DNA from: Clostridia bacterium
GTDB taxonomy: Bacteria > Bacillota > Clostridia > Christensenellales > CAG-138
Assembly: GCA_017547885.1 (NCBI GenBank)
Contig: JAFYOP010000004.1
Location: 1-64,000 of the forward strand
Length of the DNA stretch: 64,000 nt
Reading direction: 5' to 3'
Each line of letters opens with the position of its first letter. The stretch's first letter is position 1. A program made the position numbers and the translations under genes. Shown here one piece after another: positions 50,155 to 59,195 of this stretch. The notes under the pieces are model-generated. The model had not been told where the DNA came from. It searched no databases and saw only the letters and a program-made list of their open reading frames with translations.

Positions 50155-51489
50155 TTATTCTTCCGGTTCGGCCTTGGGCAAAACCCTTATGGTGGCCCGC
50201 TCTATCTGGTGCTCTTCTATTAACTGCACATGTATGTCCATGCCGGCGATAGCAAGGCGTATGTCCTGCGCTCCGTCGGGAGGGATGCTGCCAAGTGCTT
50301 CGAATACAAGGCCTGTAAGGGTATTGTGTTCCTCAGAGCTGAGTTCAATGCCTATAGCATCTTCAATGTCCTCAAGGGGAATATTGCCGAACAGTTCCCA
50401 TGTGTTTTCGCTAACGGGCTGTATGTAGGGGTCGGGGTTTTGGGCATCCTCAGGCTCGTCGTTCAGTTCGCCCACCAGCTCTTCAATAAGATCATACAGT
50501 GTGATTATGCCCACCATGCCGCCGTATTCGTCCATGACGATTGCCATGGAGTTGCCGCTTTTTCGCATATTGCGGAAAAGTACGTCAGCCTTTACGGTTT
50601 CCAGCACGAAATATGCGGGCTGTATGGCGGTTGCAAAGAGGCTTTCGCGGCTTTTGTCCTCAAGGCGGAAGTAATCCTTGGCGTTGAGTATGCCTGTAAT
50701 GTTGTCGGGAGAGCCGTCACATACAGGGTAGCGGGTATAGCGGTTTTGGTGTATGGTTTCAGCCCATACCTGGTCGCTGTCCTCCATCCACAGCAGGGCG
50801 GTATCTGTTCTGTGGGTGGCGATGTCGCCCACGTCTATGTCGTTGAATTCAAATACGTTCTGTATGAATTCCTTTTCCTCATGGTCAATGGTGCCCTTCT
50901 CGCTGCCTGCGTCCACCATCATGCGTATTTCTTCCTCGCTTACCTGATCCTCAGCTTCGTGGGGATCGATGCCGCAAAGGCGCAGCACAAGGTTGGTGGA
51001 GGCGGAGAGGAACCACACGATGGGCTTGAAGGCAACGGAGATGCCGCTCACTATGCCGGATATGCCAAGGGCAAGCTGCTCGGACCTTTTCATGGCAATG
51101 CGCTTTGGCACGAGCTCGCCGAATACCAGAGTAAAATAAGAGAGGATGAGGGTTATAAGTATTACGGCGATGGTGTCAAGGGTGGCGTAGGGGATGCTTA
51201 CGCCCTTGCTCAGTATCCAGTCCACCAGCGGCTCGGAAAAATTATCCGCCGCAAATGCGCTGCCAAGGAATCCCGAAAGGGTAATGGCTACCTGAATGGT
51301 GGCAAGGAACCTTGCAGGTTCTGACGTAAGGCGGAAAAGCCGCCTTGCCCGCTTGTCGCCCTGCTCCGCCATGCGTTCAAGCTTTGTTTCGTTTATGGAA
51401 AGCACCGCTATTTCTGCGCAGGCGAATACCGCATTGAGGGCAATAAGTGCTGCCTGCAGCAGTAGCAATAATCCTATGGAATCATCCAT
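50155..51489 (-). CDS. CorC/HlyC-CNNM family membrane protein, candidate Mg2+ exporter
   Basis: 444 residues from the ATG at 51489 (GAGG ten bases upstream; a TTG two codons earlier is possible). The DUF21/CNNM membrane domain (about 1-180, three or four hydrophobic segments) is followed by a CBS pair (about 200-330, RTDTALLWMEDSDQVWAETI, YPVCDGSPDNITGILNAKDYF) and a CorC_HlyC domain (about 345-430, NTWELFGNIPLEDIEDAIGIELSSEEHNTLTGLVFEALGSIP). Relatives such as staphylococcal MpfA and mammalian CNNMs move Mg2+ out of the cell. Its long leader holds a consensus promoter, a short ORF and a terminator-like hairpin. Confidence 0.9.
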   Translation of the reverse strand: MDDSIGLLLLLQAALIALNAVFACAEIAVLSINETKLERMAEQGDKRARRLFRLTSEPARFLATIQVAITLSGFLGSAFAADNFSEPLVDWILSKGVSIPYATLDTIAVILITLILSYFTLVFGELVPKRIAMKRSEQLALGISGIVSGISVAFKPIVWFLSASTNLVLRLCGIDPHEAEDQVSEEEIRMMVDAGSEKGTIDHEEKEFIQNVFEFNDIDVGDIATHRTDTALLWMEDSDQVWAETIHQNRYTRYPVCDGSPDNITGILNAKDYFRLEDKSRESLFATAIQPAYFVLETVKADVLFRNMRKSGNSMAIVMDEYGGMVGIITLYDLIEELVGELNDEPEDAQNPDPYIQPVSENTWELFGNIPLEDIEDAIGIELSSEEHNTLTGLVFEALGSIPPDGAQDIRLAIAGMDIHVQLIEEHQIERATIRVLPKAEPEE

Positions 51490-51537
51490 TGTCAAATGAC
51501 CTCTTTCTTAAAAATACGGCGTGAATAATTTCCCCTC

Positions 51538-51591
51538 AAAAAACCGCAAAGCACGACCGGTATATCACATACGGATATACAGATCATGCCT
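51538..51591 (-). terminator. Hairpin with T-tract in the CorC-family leader
   Basis: On the minus strand 51591-51574 pairs with 51566-51549 over about 17 bp with one mismatch and a few G-U pairs. Five unpaired bases (TGCGG) separate it from a run of six Ts (51543-51538), so it is an imperfect intrinsic terminator. Confidence 0.5.
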
Positions 51592-51654
51592 TATCATTAT
51601 GCAAAGCGTATTTGTTTGTAAGTTAGGGTTAGCGTCGCTGTCGCTGTCCTGCAT
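51565..51654 (-). CDS. Acidic/Pro-containing leader ORF upstream of the CorC-family gene
   Basis: A 29-codon ORF starting MQDSDSDANPN, with three Asp in the first seven residues and a Pro at ten. Its last codons run through the 5' arm of the 51549-51591 hairpin and its stop lies at the loop edge, so a translating ribosome would unfold the hairpin. A weak Shine-Dalgarno (AGGCAGGA) is about 12 bases upstream. Acid- and Pro-rich nascent chains are known to destabilise ribosomes at low Mg2+ (MgtL of E. coli). Its translation is inferred. Confidence 0.5.
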   Translation of the reverse strand: MQDSDSDANPNLQTNTLCIMIRHDLYIRM

Positions 51655-51697
51655 TTAGGGAAATAATCCTGCCTTTGTTTTAATGTTATTGGGGCAT

Positions 51698-51726
51698 ATT
51701 ATATGCTATGCATAAAACAATGTCAA
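51698..51726 (-). promoter_or_regulatory. Consensus promoter of the CorC-family gene
   Basis: On the minus strand TTGACA (51726-51721), exactly 17 bp, TATAAT (51703-51698): a full match to the sigma-A consensus. The 5' leader is about 200 nt. Confidence 0.9.
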
Positions 51727-51735
51727 CGGGTGGAC

Positions 51736-52176
51736 TTATTCACACACGTAGAAGGCAGCGGATGCTGTGCAGTACAGCTGTCGGGTATCCCTGTGATGTA
51801 TGTCCATGGTAAGGTGCAGCATCCTGCGCCCTTCGTTTGAAAGGTTGGCACGTATCACTATGGGGTCATGGGGAGCGATGGCCTTGATATAGCTGAGGCT
51901 GAGATTAGTGGTGACGCAGGCAGTGATGTTCATGTATGACCTGCAAAGAAGCCCTGCGCAGGAATCTACCATCCACGCCATGGCGCCTCCGTGGAGGGTG
52001 TTGTATACGTTCAGCTCGGCAGGGCATATGGTATGTACAAGCTCCAGCTGCCTGAGTTCCGCATCGCAGGAGTAAAAGTCAAACCGGTGCTCGGGGAAAT
52101 TTTCATAGAATTTGTTATAGGTATCTATGCAGCTCTTGGCTCGCCGGGCAAATTCTTCCTGGGTGGGGCGTATCAT
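51736..52176 (-). CDS. PaaI-type hotdog thioesterase
   Basis: 146 residues from the ATG at 52176 (AGGAGA upstream, MIRPTQEEFARRA); the open frame extends 95 codons further through AT-rich leader and is rejected. The hotdog fold is marked by ELNVYNTLHGGAMAWMVDSCAG, followed by VTTNLSLSYIKAIAPHD and CTASAAFYV. PaaI-like enzymes hydrolyse acyl-CoA thioesters; substrate unknown. It is divergent from pckA with a 317-bp gap that contains the pckA promoter. Confidence 0.85.
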   Translation of the reverse strand: MIRPTQEEFARRAKSCIDTYNKFYENFPEHRFDFYSCDAELRQLELVHTICPAELNVYNTLHGGAMAWMVDSCAGLLCRSYMNITACVTTNLSLSYIKAIAPHDPIVIRANLSNEGRRMLHLTMDIHHRDTRQLYCTASAAFYVCE

Positions 52177-52359
52177 ACTGGGCTCTCCTGTGGCAGATTT
52201 GGAATAGTGTTCAGAGAAAGTATACCATTGGGAAAGACACTGTTCAAGATAAGGGGGCAAATGAGAAAAATGAAATATTGCAGGTCTTATCCTGCATCTG
52301 ATATGAGTATAACTAATGAGCCGATGGTTATATATTATATCTGCCAATAGTGCTCCATA

Positions 52360-52388
52360 TTGATAAAAGATTGATTGTGTTGTATCAT
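52360..52388 (+). promoter_or_regulatory. pckA promoter
   Basis: TTGATA (52360-52365), 17 bp, TATCAT (52383-52388). The leader is about 100 nt with an imperfect GTTAG/CTAAC pairing. The rest of the 317-bp divergent gap shows nothing else I can name. Confidence 0.5.
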
Positions 52389-52493
52389 AAGTGATAATTG
52401 GGGCAGAAGTTAGTTTTGCTAATGATACTCTCCCGTTAAATTCATTTTCTAACATAACCAATATTTATAAAAAAGAAAGAGGTTAAATCAAAA

Positions 52494-54101
52494 ATGGCAA
52501 AAATCGACCTGAGCAAGTACGGCATTACCGGCACTACCGAGATCGTCCATAATCCCTCTTACGAAGTTCTTTTCAATGAGGAAACCAACCCCGCGCTGGA
52601 AGGCTTTGACAAGGGCCAGGTAAGCGAGCTGGGCGCCGTAAACGTAATGACCGGCATCTACACCGGCCGTTCTCCCAAGGATAAGTACATCGTAATGGAT
52701 GACAACTCCAGGGATACCATCTGGTGGACCTCCGACGAATTCAAGAACGACAACAAGCCCATTTCCCAGGAAGTGTGGAGCACCCTCAAGGATATCGCAA
52801 TCGACGAGCTGACCGCCAAGAGGCTGTTTGTTGTGGATGCATTCTGCGGCGCAAACAAGGATACCCGCATGGCTATCCGTTTCATCGTTGAGGTTGCCTG
52901 GCAGGCTCACTTCGTAGAGAATATGTTCATCATGCCTACCGAAGAAGAGCTGGAAAACTTTGAGCCCGATTTCGTGATCTTCAACGCCTCCAAGGCCAAG
53001 GTTGAAAACTACAAGGAGCTGGGTCTCAATTCCGAGACCGCCGTTGCCTTCAACATCACCAGCCGCGAGGCCGTTATCATCAACACCTGGTACGGCGGCG
53101 AGATGAAGAAGGGCATGTTCTCCATGATGAACTACTACCTGCCTCTCAAGGGCATTGCCTCCATGCACTGCTCCGCCAATACCGACATGAACGGCGAAAA
53201 CACCGCCCTGTTCTTCGGCCTTTCCGGCACCGGCAAGACCACCCTCTCCACCGACCCCAAGCGTCTGCTCATCGGCGATGACGAGCACGGCTGGGATGAC
53301 AACGGCGTATTCAACTTTGAGGGCGGCTGCTATGCAAAGGTTATAAACCTTGACAAGGACTCCGAGCCGGATATCTACAACGCCATCAAGCGCAATGCTC
53401 TGCTGGAGAACGTAACTCTGGACGCAGAGGGCAAGATCGACTTCAACGACAAGAGCGTTACCGAAAACACCCGCGTATCCTATCCCATCGACCACATCGA
53501 GAAGATAGTACGTCCCGTTTCCGCAGCTCCTGCCGCCAAGAACGTTATCTTCCTGTCCGCTGACGCTTTCGGCGTACTGCCTCCCGTTTCCGTACTGACC
53601 GATGATCAGGCTCAGTACTACTTCCTCTCCGGCTTCACCGCAAAGCTTGCAGGTACCGAGCGCGGCATCACCGAGCCCACTCCCACCTTCTCCGCATGCT
53701 TCGGCCAGGCATTCCTTGAGCTGCATCCCACCAAGTACGCTGAGGAACTGGTAAAGCGCATGGAGCAGAGCGGTGCCAAGGCATATCTTGTAAACACCGG
53801 CTGGAACGGCACCGGCAAGCGTATCTCCATCAAGGATACCCGCGGCATCATCGACGCCATCCTCAACGGCGATATCAACAACGCCGAAACCAAGACCATC
53901 CCCTACTTCAACCTTGAAGTTCCCACCTCTCTGCCCGGCGTGGACACCAACATTCTGGATCCCCGCAATACCTATGCAGACGTATCCGAGTGGGAGACCA
54001 AGGCAAAGGATCTGGCATCCCGCTTTGCCAAGAACTTTGTAAAGTACACCGGCAATGACGCAGGCAAGGCCCTGATCCCCGCCGGCCCCAAGGCTGAGTA
54101 A
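52494..54101 (+). CDS. pckA: Phosphoenolpyruvate carboxykinase (ATP)
   Basis: 535 residues, full length. The kinase-1a motif [12 protein letters not shown] (about 242-253), metal-binding [23 protein letters not shown] (about 259-281) and the RSPKDKYIV substrate loop (about 55-63) are clear. It interconverts oxaloacetate and PEP with ATP. In gut anaerobes it may run in the PEP-carboxylating direction; the sequence does not decide. A strong terminator follows. Codon use is the most biased in the window, as expected for an abundant enzyme. Confidence 0.97.
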   Translation: MAKIDLSKYGITGTTEIVHNPSYEVLFNEETNPALEGFDKGQVSELGAVNVMTGIYTGRSPKDKYIVMDDNSRDTIWWTSDEFKNDNKPISQEVWSTLKDIAIDELTAKRLFVVDAFCGANKDTRMAIRFIVEVAWQAHFVENMFIMPTEEELENFEPDFVIFNASKAKVENYKELGLNSETAVAFNITSREAVIINTWYGGEMKKGMFSMMNYYLPLKGIASMHCSANTDMNGENTALFFGLSGTGKTTLSTDPKRLLIGDDEHGWDDNGVFNFEGGCYAKVINLDKDSEPDIYNAIKRNALLENVTLDAEGKIDFNDKSVTENTRVSYPIDHIEKIVRPVSAAPAAKNVIFLSADAFGVLPPVSVLTDDQAQYYFLSGFTAKLAGTERGITEPTPTFSACFGQAFLELHPTKYAEELVKRMEQSGAKAYLVNTGWNGTGKRISIKDTRGIIDAILNGDINNAETKTIPYFNLEVPTSLPGVDTNILDPRNTYADVSEWETKAKDLASRFAKNFVKYTGNDAGKALIPAGPKAE

Positions 54102-54122
54102 GCTGCATAAAATCACATGGCC

Positions 54123-54156
54123 ATACCCGGCGGATATTTATCCGCCGGGTATTTTT
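54123..54156 (+). terminator. Terminator of pckA
   Basis: Fourteen-base-pair stem ATACCCGGCGGATA/TATCCGCCGGGTAT followed by TTTTT. Confidence 0.92.
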
Positions 54157-54202
54157 ATTCCGTAAAGATTGCGGTAAAAGGCTGTTTTTCATCATATTTG
54201 CC

Positions 54203-54231
54203 TTGACAATGGATGATTGGTTAAGTAGCAT
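54203..54231 (+). promoter_or_regulatory. metF-metH operon promoter
   Basis: TTGACA (54203-54208), 17 bp, TAGCAT (54226-54231). The predicted start falls at an ATG (54237) that opens an eight-codon ORF, MLAKIYCP, overlapping an imperfect hairpin. No terminator follows, so attenuation is not supported here. Confidence 0.55.
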
Positions 54232-54278
54232 TTACCATGTTGGCAAAAATTTATTGCCCATGAAAGGATGTAATCACA

Positions 54279-55145
54279 ATGCTTATAAAGGATATACTCA
54301 GCTCCAAGCCTGTAACCTTCTCCTGCGAACTGTTCCCGCCAAAGGTGGGCACAGATATTCAGAAGGCGGATGTGGTGGTGGAAAAGACCGCTGCCCTCAG
54401 GCCTGACTTTATCAGCGTTACCTGCGGAGCAAACGGCGGCAATACCGAGAATGTTATCCGCATGGCAAAGCACGCCGGAGAGTGCGGCAGCGTGGGCCTG
54501 GCTCATCTTACCTGTGTATCCGCAAGCCGCCAGGGCATTGCTCAGCGCATAGCCGAAATGAAGGAGCAGGGTATATTCAACGTACTGGCTCTCAGGGGAG
54601 ACCTGCCCGAAGGCATGGAAAAGCCCGAGGAGGCCTGCTTCCAGCATGCAAACGAGCTGGTGGAGCTGCTTAAGCGCGAGGGCGGCTTTTCCGTGGGCGG
54701 CGCCTGCTATCCAGAGTGTCATCCCGAAAGCGCATCACAGGCGGAGGATATAATCAACCTTAAACGCAAAGTGGACGCCGGCTGCGATTTCCTCACCACC
54801 CAAATGTTCTTTGATAATGACCTTTTGTATCGCTTTATCAACAAGCTGAACAGGGCGGGGGTGGATGTTCCCATAATCGCAGGCATAATGCCCATAACCA
54901 GCGGCCGTCAGGTGGCCCGAATAACAGGCCTCAGCGGAGCCCTCATGCCTCCAAGATTCCGCAATATGCTGGACTGCTACGGCAGCAACGACGCCGCAAT
55001 GGAGCAGGCGGGCATAGCCTATGCCTGCGAGCAGATCGCAGACCTTGTGGCAAACGGCATAAGGGGAATACATATTTACACCATGAACAAGCCTGAGATA
55101 GCGGGCAAAATACTCAGCAACCTTTCTTCTGTGCTGATGAGGTAG
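54279..55145 (+). CDS. metF: 5,10-methylenetetrahydrofolate reductase
   Basis: 288 residues, the usual bacterial length. It reduces methylene-THF to 5-methyl-THF using FAD. TIM-barrel blocks SCELFPPKVG (about 15-24), SVTCGANGG, HLTCVSASRQ, NVLALRGDLPEG and GCDFLTTQMFFDNDLLYRFI (with PIIAGIMPITS following) are all family motifs. AAAGGATG precedes the ATG. It heads metF, the MetH reactivation protein and metH, spaced by four and five bases. Confidence 0.96.
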   Translation: MLIKDILSSKPVTFSCELFPPKVGTDIQKADVVVEKTAALRPDFISVTCGANGGNTENVIRMAKHAGECGSVGLAHLTCVSASRQGIAQRIAEMKEQGIFNVLALRGDLPEGMEKPEEACFQHANELVELLKREGGFSVGGACYPECHPESASQAEDIINLKRKVDAGCDFLTTQMFFDNDLLYRFINKLNRAGVDVPIIAGIMPITSGRQVARITGLSGALMPPRFRNMLDCYGSNDAAMEQAGIAYACEQIADLVANGIRGIHIYTMNKPEIAGKILSNLSSVLMR

Positions 55146-55149
55146 CCCT

Positions 55150-55782
55150 ATGCGCATACGCATGGAGGAAGCCCTGAGATACCTTGGGGCAAAGGAAGCA
55201 AATGAGCAAAGCACAGCCCTTATAGATGGGGCGTGGCAAAGGCTGCAGCGCACAGCAGACCCGCGGTACCGTGTGATGCGGGTGGATGCGGCAGTTTTGG
55301 ACGATCAGGTAAAAATGGCGGACTTTGCAGTACAAAGTGCATCTTTGGCGCTGAACCTCAGGGGGTGCAGTGAGGCGTACCTGCTGGCCGCCACCCTTGG
55401 CGCAGGGGTGGATAGAGAAATGACAAAGCTGGGGGCTGTGAACGTAGCGGAGGCCTTTGCGTTGCAGGCGGCAGCCGCAAGCGTGCTGGAATGCTTCTGC
55501 GATGACATATGCGAGGACATTGCCCGGGAGCTTGAAAAGGAAGGCTTGTATCTCAGGCCGCGCTTTTCTCCGGGGTATGGCGGCTTTTCCACTGAGCACC
55601 AGAGCGATATATTAAGGCTGCTGGACGGCGGCAGGATAGGCATGGGGGAAACCGCATCCCATATGCTGACCCCGCTTAAATCCATAACTGCGGTTATGGG
55701 AATATCAGAGCGGCAGGGCATTTGTAATGATAATAAATGCAAGGACTGCGATAAGACAGACTGTCTGTACAGAAAGGAATAA
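55150..55782 (+). CDS. Stand-alone MetH activation-domain protein
   Basis: 210 residues. The RPRFSPGYGGFSTEHQSDILRLLDGGRIGMGETASHMLTPLKSITAVMGIS block corresponds to the AdoMet-binding activation domain that in E. coli forms the C-terminus of MetH. Its role would be reductive methylation of oxidised cobalamin in the downstream MetH, which lacks this domain. A C-terminal CNDNKCKDCDKTDC cysteine cluster might bind a metal or Fe-S centre, perhaps to receive electrons. It starts four bases after the metF stop. Confidence 0.88.
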   Translation: MRIRMEEALRYLGAKEANEQSTALIDGAWQRLQRTADPRYRVMRVDAAVLDDQVKMADFAVQSASLALNLRGCSEAYLLAATLGAGVDREMTKLGAVNVAEAFALQAAAASVLECFCDDICEDIARELEKEGLYLRPRFSPGYGGFSTEHQSDILRLLDGGRIGMGETASHMLTPLKSITAVMGISERQGICNDNKCKDCDKTDCLYRKE

Positions 55783-55787
55783 AACCA

Positions 55788-58157
55788 ATGAAATTTAAAG
55801 ACCTGCTGGGCAAATCCCTGCTGTTCTTTGACGGCGGCATGGGCACCATGCTCCAGAGCGCCGGCCTTAAGCCCGGCGAAATACCCGACGTATGGAATAT
55901 CACCAATGCCGATAAGGTAATAGCGGTGCACAAAGCCTACGCCGAGGCAGGCAGCAATATAATAATCACCAACACCTTTGGCTGCAATGACCTTAAGCTC
56001 AGCGGCTCAGGATATACAGCATATGAGATCGCCGCAGCATCGGTGCGCAACGCAAGGAAGGCTGTTGAAGGCCTTGATAATAGATTCGTTGCACTGGATA
56101 TAGGCCCCAGCGGCAAGCTGCTTAAGCCCCTTGGTGATCTTGATTTTGAGGACGCTGTGGAGCTGTTTGCAAAGACGGTACGCGGCGGCGTATCCGAAGA
56201 GGCAGACCTTATCCTGATCGAAACCATGTCCGATGCATACGAGCTTAAGGCGGCGGTGCTGGCGGCAAAGGAAAACTCCAACCTGCCCATAGCTGCAACC
56301 GTCACCTTGGACAGCAAAGGCAAGCTGCTTACCGGCGGCGATGTGGAAAGCGTATGCGCCCTCCTTGAGGGCCTTGGCGTGGATGCAATAGGCCTTAACT
56401 GCGGCCTTGGGCCAAAGGAGATGCTGCCCTTCCTTAAGAGGCTGAAGGCAGTGTGCTCCGTGCCTATGGTGCTGCAGCCCAATGCAGGCCTTCCCCGCTC
56501 TGACAACGGCAAAACCGTATTCGACGTGGGCCATGAGGAATTTGCGGAGCTTATGGAAAGCTGCATTGCCGAGGGCGTGTGGCTTGCGGGCGGCTGCTGC
56601 GGCACCACTCCCGCCCATATAGCGGCGCTGGTAAAGCGCTGCGGCAAAATGACCCCGCCATCCGTACAGAAGAAAACTCTAACCGTTGCCGCATCCTACG
56701 GACAGGCGCTGTACTTTGGTGAGGATACAAAGCTCATCGGCGAGCGCATAAACCCCACCGGCAAGCCCCGCATGAAAAAGGCTCTTATGGAAGGTGACTA
56801 TGACCTGATACTCCGTGAGGGCATACTTCAGCAGGAGCAGGGCGCCCATGCGCTGGATGTTAACGCAGGTCTCCCCGGCATTGACGAGGCAGAGGTGCTG
56901 ACCTCCCTTACAAAGCAGCTTCAGGGTGTAACAGACCTTCCCCTGCAGCTGGATTCCGCAGACCCTGCTGCCCTTGAGCGTGCCCTTAGGATATACAACG
57001 GCAAGGCCATAATAAACTCCGTAAACGGCAAGCAGAGCAGCATGGAGGCTGTATTCCCCCTTGCAAAGAAATACGGCGGCGTGATAATTGCCCTTACTTT
57101 GGATGAGAGCGGCATCCCTGAGGATGCCGAAGGCCGCATGGAAATAGCCCGCAGGATACTGGATAACGCAAAGCAATACGGCCTTGCGCCGCATGACTTT
57201 ATTTTTGACCCACTTACCCTTACCGTAAGCGCAGGCGGGGACAATGGCAGGGTCACCCTTGAGTGTGTGCGCAGGCTGCATGATGAGCTGGGCGTGTGCA
57301 CCTCCTTGGGCGTATCCAATGTTTCCTTTGGCCTGCCCAGCAGAGGCCAGCTCAACAGCGGCTTCCTTACCCTTGCAATGGGTGCGGGGCTGTCTGCCGC
57401 AATAGTTAACCCCCATGCTCCCGGCATGATGGAAGCCTATAGGTCTGCCCGTGCCCTCCTTGGCATGGATGAAAACTGCGCCGATTACATAGCCGCTTTC
57501 AGCGGAGATACAGCCCCCGCTGCTCCTGTTCAGCAGGAGAACATGTCACTTTACGACAGCGTGCTCAAGGGCCTTAAGGGTGCTGCGGTGCAGGCGGCGG
57601 AGCGTGAGCTTATGGATAAGTCTCCCCTTGAGGTGATAGACCGGGCAATGGTGCCTGCGCTGAATACCGCAGGGGAAAGGTTTGAAAAGGGAACGCTGTT
57701 TCTGCCTCAGCTGCTGATGTGCGCAGAGGCCGCAAAGGGTGCTTTCGGCGTTATCCGCTCTCATATGGGCGAAGGCGAAGGCATGGCTCGCGGCAAGGTG
57801 GTGCTTGCCACTGTTCAGGGGGATGTGCACGATATAGGCAAGAACATCGTAAAGGCATTGCTGGAAAATTACAGGTTCAAGGTCATAGACATGGGCAAGG
57901 ATGTGCCCCCTGAGGATATTCTCAGGGCCGCCAAGGAGCAGGATGCAGAGCTGGTAGGCCTTTCCGCGCTGATGACCACCACTGTGCCCTCCATGCAGCG
58001 AACTATTGAGCTGATAAAGAAGGAACTGCCAAACTGCAAAGTAATGTGCGGCGGCGCAGTGCTTACCGCGGACTACGCAAATGCCATAGGCGCGGATTAT
58101 TACACAAAGGATGCCATGGCGGGCGTAAGGTGCGCCATGGAGGTATATCCGGAGTAA
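55788..58157 (+). CDS. metH: Cobalamin-dependent methionine synthase, core without activation domain
   Basis: 789 residues against about 1,230 in E. coli. Homocysteine domain (about 1-290; zinc cysteines in NCGLG and GGCCGTTPAH), pterin-binding domain (about 315-570; LIGERINPTGKPRMKKAL and LDVNAGLPGIDE), cap and cobalamin-binding domain (about 590-789; DVHDIGKNIV near 680 with the cobalt-ligand His, GLSALMTTT, GGAVLTADYA). It methylates homocysteine from methyl-THF. The AdoMet activation domain is absent and is supplied by the gene just upstream. B12 dependence is implied. Confidence 0.96.
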   Translation: MKFKDLLGKSLLFFDGGMGTMLQSAGLKPGEIPDVWNITNADKVIAVHKAYAEAGSNIIITNTFGCNDLKLSGSGYTAYEIAAASVRNARKAVEGLDNRFVALDIGPSGKLLKPLGDLDFEDAVELFAKTVRGGVSEEADLILIETMSDAYELKAAVLAAKENSNLPIAATVTLDSKGKLLTGGDVESVCALLEGLGVDAIGLNCGLGPKEMLPFLKRLKAVCSVPMVLQPNAGLPRSDNGKTVFDVGHEEFAELMESCIAEGVWLAGGCCGTTPAHIAALVKRCGKMTPPSVQKKTLTVAASYGQALYFGEDTKLIGERINPTGKPRMKKALMEGDYDLILREGILQQEQGAHALDVNAGLPGIDEAEVLTSLTKQLQGVTDLPLQLDSADPAALERALRIYNGKAIINSVNGKQSSMEAVFPLAKKYGGVIIALTLDESGIPEDAEGRMEIARRILDNAKQYGLAPHDFIFDPLTLTVSAGGDNGRVTLECVRRLHDELGVCTSLGVSNVSFGLPSRGQLNSGFLTLAMGAGLSAAIVNPHAPGMMEAYRSARALLGMDENCADYIAAFSGDTAPAAPVQQENMSLYDSVLKGLKGAAVQAAERELMDKSPLEVIDRAMVPALNTAGERFEKGTLFLPQLLMCAEAAKGAFGVIRSHMGEGEGMARGKVVLATVQGDVHDIGKNIVKALLENYRFKVIDMGKDVPPEDILRAAKEQDAELVGLSALMTTTVPSMQRTIELIKKELPNCKVMCGGAVLTADYANAIGADYYTKDAMAGVRCAMEVYPE

Positions 58158-58170
58158 TATGGAGATGATA

Positions 58171-58198
58171 AAAAGCTGCCTATTAAAGGGCAGCTTTT
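58171..58198 (+). terminator. Terminator of metF-metH operon
   Basis: Ten-base-pair stem AAAAGCTGCC/GGCAGCTTTT. Confidence 0.8.
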
Positions 58199-58233
58199 GC
58201 GTATCTTTTACGAAGGAATGGCTTTAAGGGCTA

Positions 58234-59019
58234 TTATAGATTATAGATATCCTGCCGTCTGTCGGTGAATACGGGTATGGCGGAGCGTATACTCTGCAGG
58301 GAGGAAAAGTCAGCTTCGCCTGTAATGATCTGCTCATCTGTTCCTGCCAGGGCAATGGTTTCCCCAAGGGGATTTATTATGATGGAGCATCCGCCGTATT
58401 GGGTCTGATCTGCTTTGCCGCAGGAATTGCAGCAGGCCACATAGGCTTGATTTTCTATGGCTCTTGCGGCGGCAAGGGTATGAAGATGAGGTATGCGCAC
58501 ATCCGGCCACTGGGATACCGCAAAGAGAATATCCATGCCTTTCAGCGCAAGGGAGCGGGCAAGCTCCGGGAAGCGTATATCGTAGCATATGATAAGCCCC
58601 GCCTTCACTCCGTCCAGCTCAAAGGTACAAAGTGAATTTCCCGGGGAATAGTGTCGATTTTCCCCCATGGGGGAGAAGAGATGGGTTTTGCTGTATTGGG
58701 CTGTGCAGAGGCCGCTGCGGTCAAATATCAGGGATGTGTTGTAAACATCTCCCTCCCGCATATCCGATACGCTGCCTGCGATGATGTTCACATGGTGCTT
58801 TTTCGCAAGGCTGCCTATCTCGGCCTTAACTCTTTGGGCAGCGCCCTGTGCCATGTCCTTAAGCCCCTGCCGGGGATAAAAGCCCGTGTTCCAGGTTTCG
58901 GGCAAAAGGATGACATCGGGAGAGCCTTTAACGGCCTGCTCTATAAGCTCGGCTGCGCGGCCGAAGTTTTTATCAGGGCAGCCCAGCTCCATATTCATCT
59001 GGATACAGCATATTTTCAT
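58234..59019 (-). CDS. Nitrilase-superfamily amidohydrolase (omega-amidase-like)
   Basis: 261 residues. The catalytic Glu-Lys-Cys triad is visible in LLPETWNTGF (about 40-49), YSKTHLF and IICYDIRFPE. The sequence around CYDIRFPELARSLALKGMDILFAVSQWPD is typical of the omega-amidase/NIT2 and MtnU-like branch, which hydrolyses 2-oxoglutaramate or 2-oxosuccinamate made when glutamine is used to transaminate keto acids such as KMTB. Its place among methionine genes fits such a salvage role, but that is inference. Divergent from metY. Confidence 0.85.
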   Translation of the reverse strand: MKICCIQMNMELGCPDKNFGRAAELIEQAVKGSPDVILLPETWNTGFYPRQGLKDMAQGAAQRVKAEIGSLAKKHHVNIIAGSVSDMREGDVYNTSLIFDRSGLCTAQYSKTHLFSPMGENRHYSPGNSLCTFELDGVKAGLIICYDIRFPELARSLALKGMDILFAVSQWPDVRIPHLHTLAAARAIENQAYVACCNSCGKADQTQYGGCSIIINPLGETIALAGTDEQIITGEADFSSLQSIRSAIPVFTDRRQDIYNL

Positions 59020-59113
59020 AGCAAAATACCTTTAAAATAATTTGATATATTATATCAAACCCGGCCGTCCTGTACAATGCCGTATCAAGGCAACGTTAAA
59101 AAACCACAAGGTA

Positions 59114-59142
59114 TTGACAAGATGCACCTTTGCTGTTATTAT
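59114..59142 (+). promoter_or_regulatory. metY promoter
   Basis: TTGACA (59114-59119), 17 bp, TATTAT (59137-59142); predicted start near 59149. Confidence 0.85.
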
Positions 59143-59195
59143 TCATTCCAATGGGTCGTTTGATCCGACATTTTTCAAAGGAGGTACAGCTTCAC

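Noticed and set aside
52488..54116. A 542-codon open frame antisense to pckA
   Set aside because: It is a codon-bias shadow of pckA, whose protein is unmistakable. The antisense product is Gly/Val/Leu-rich without motifs.
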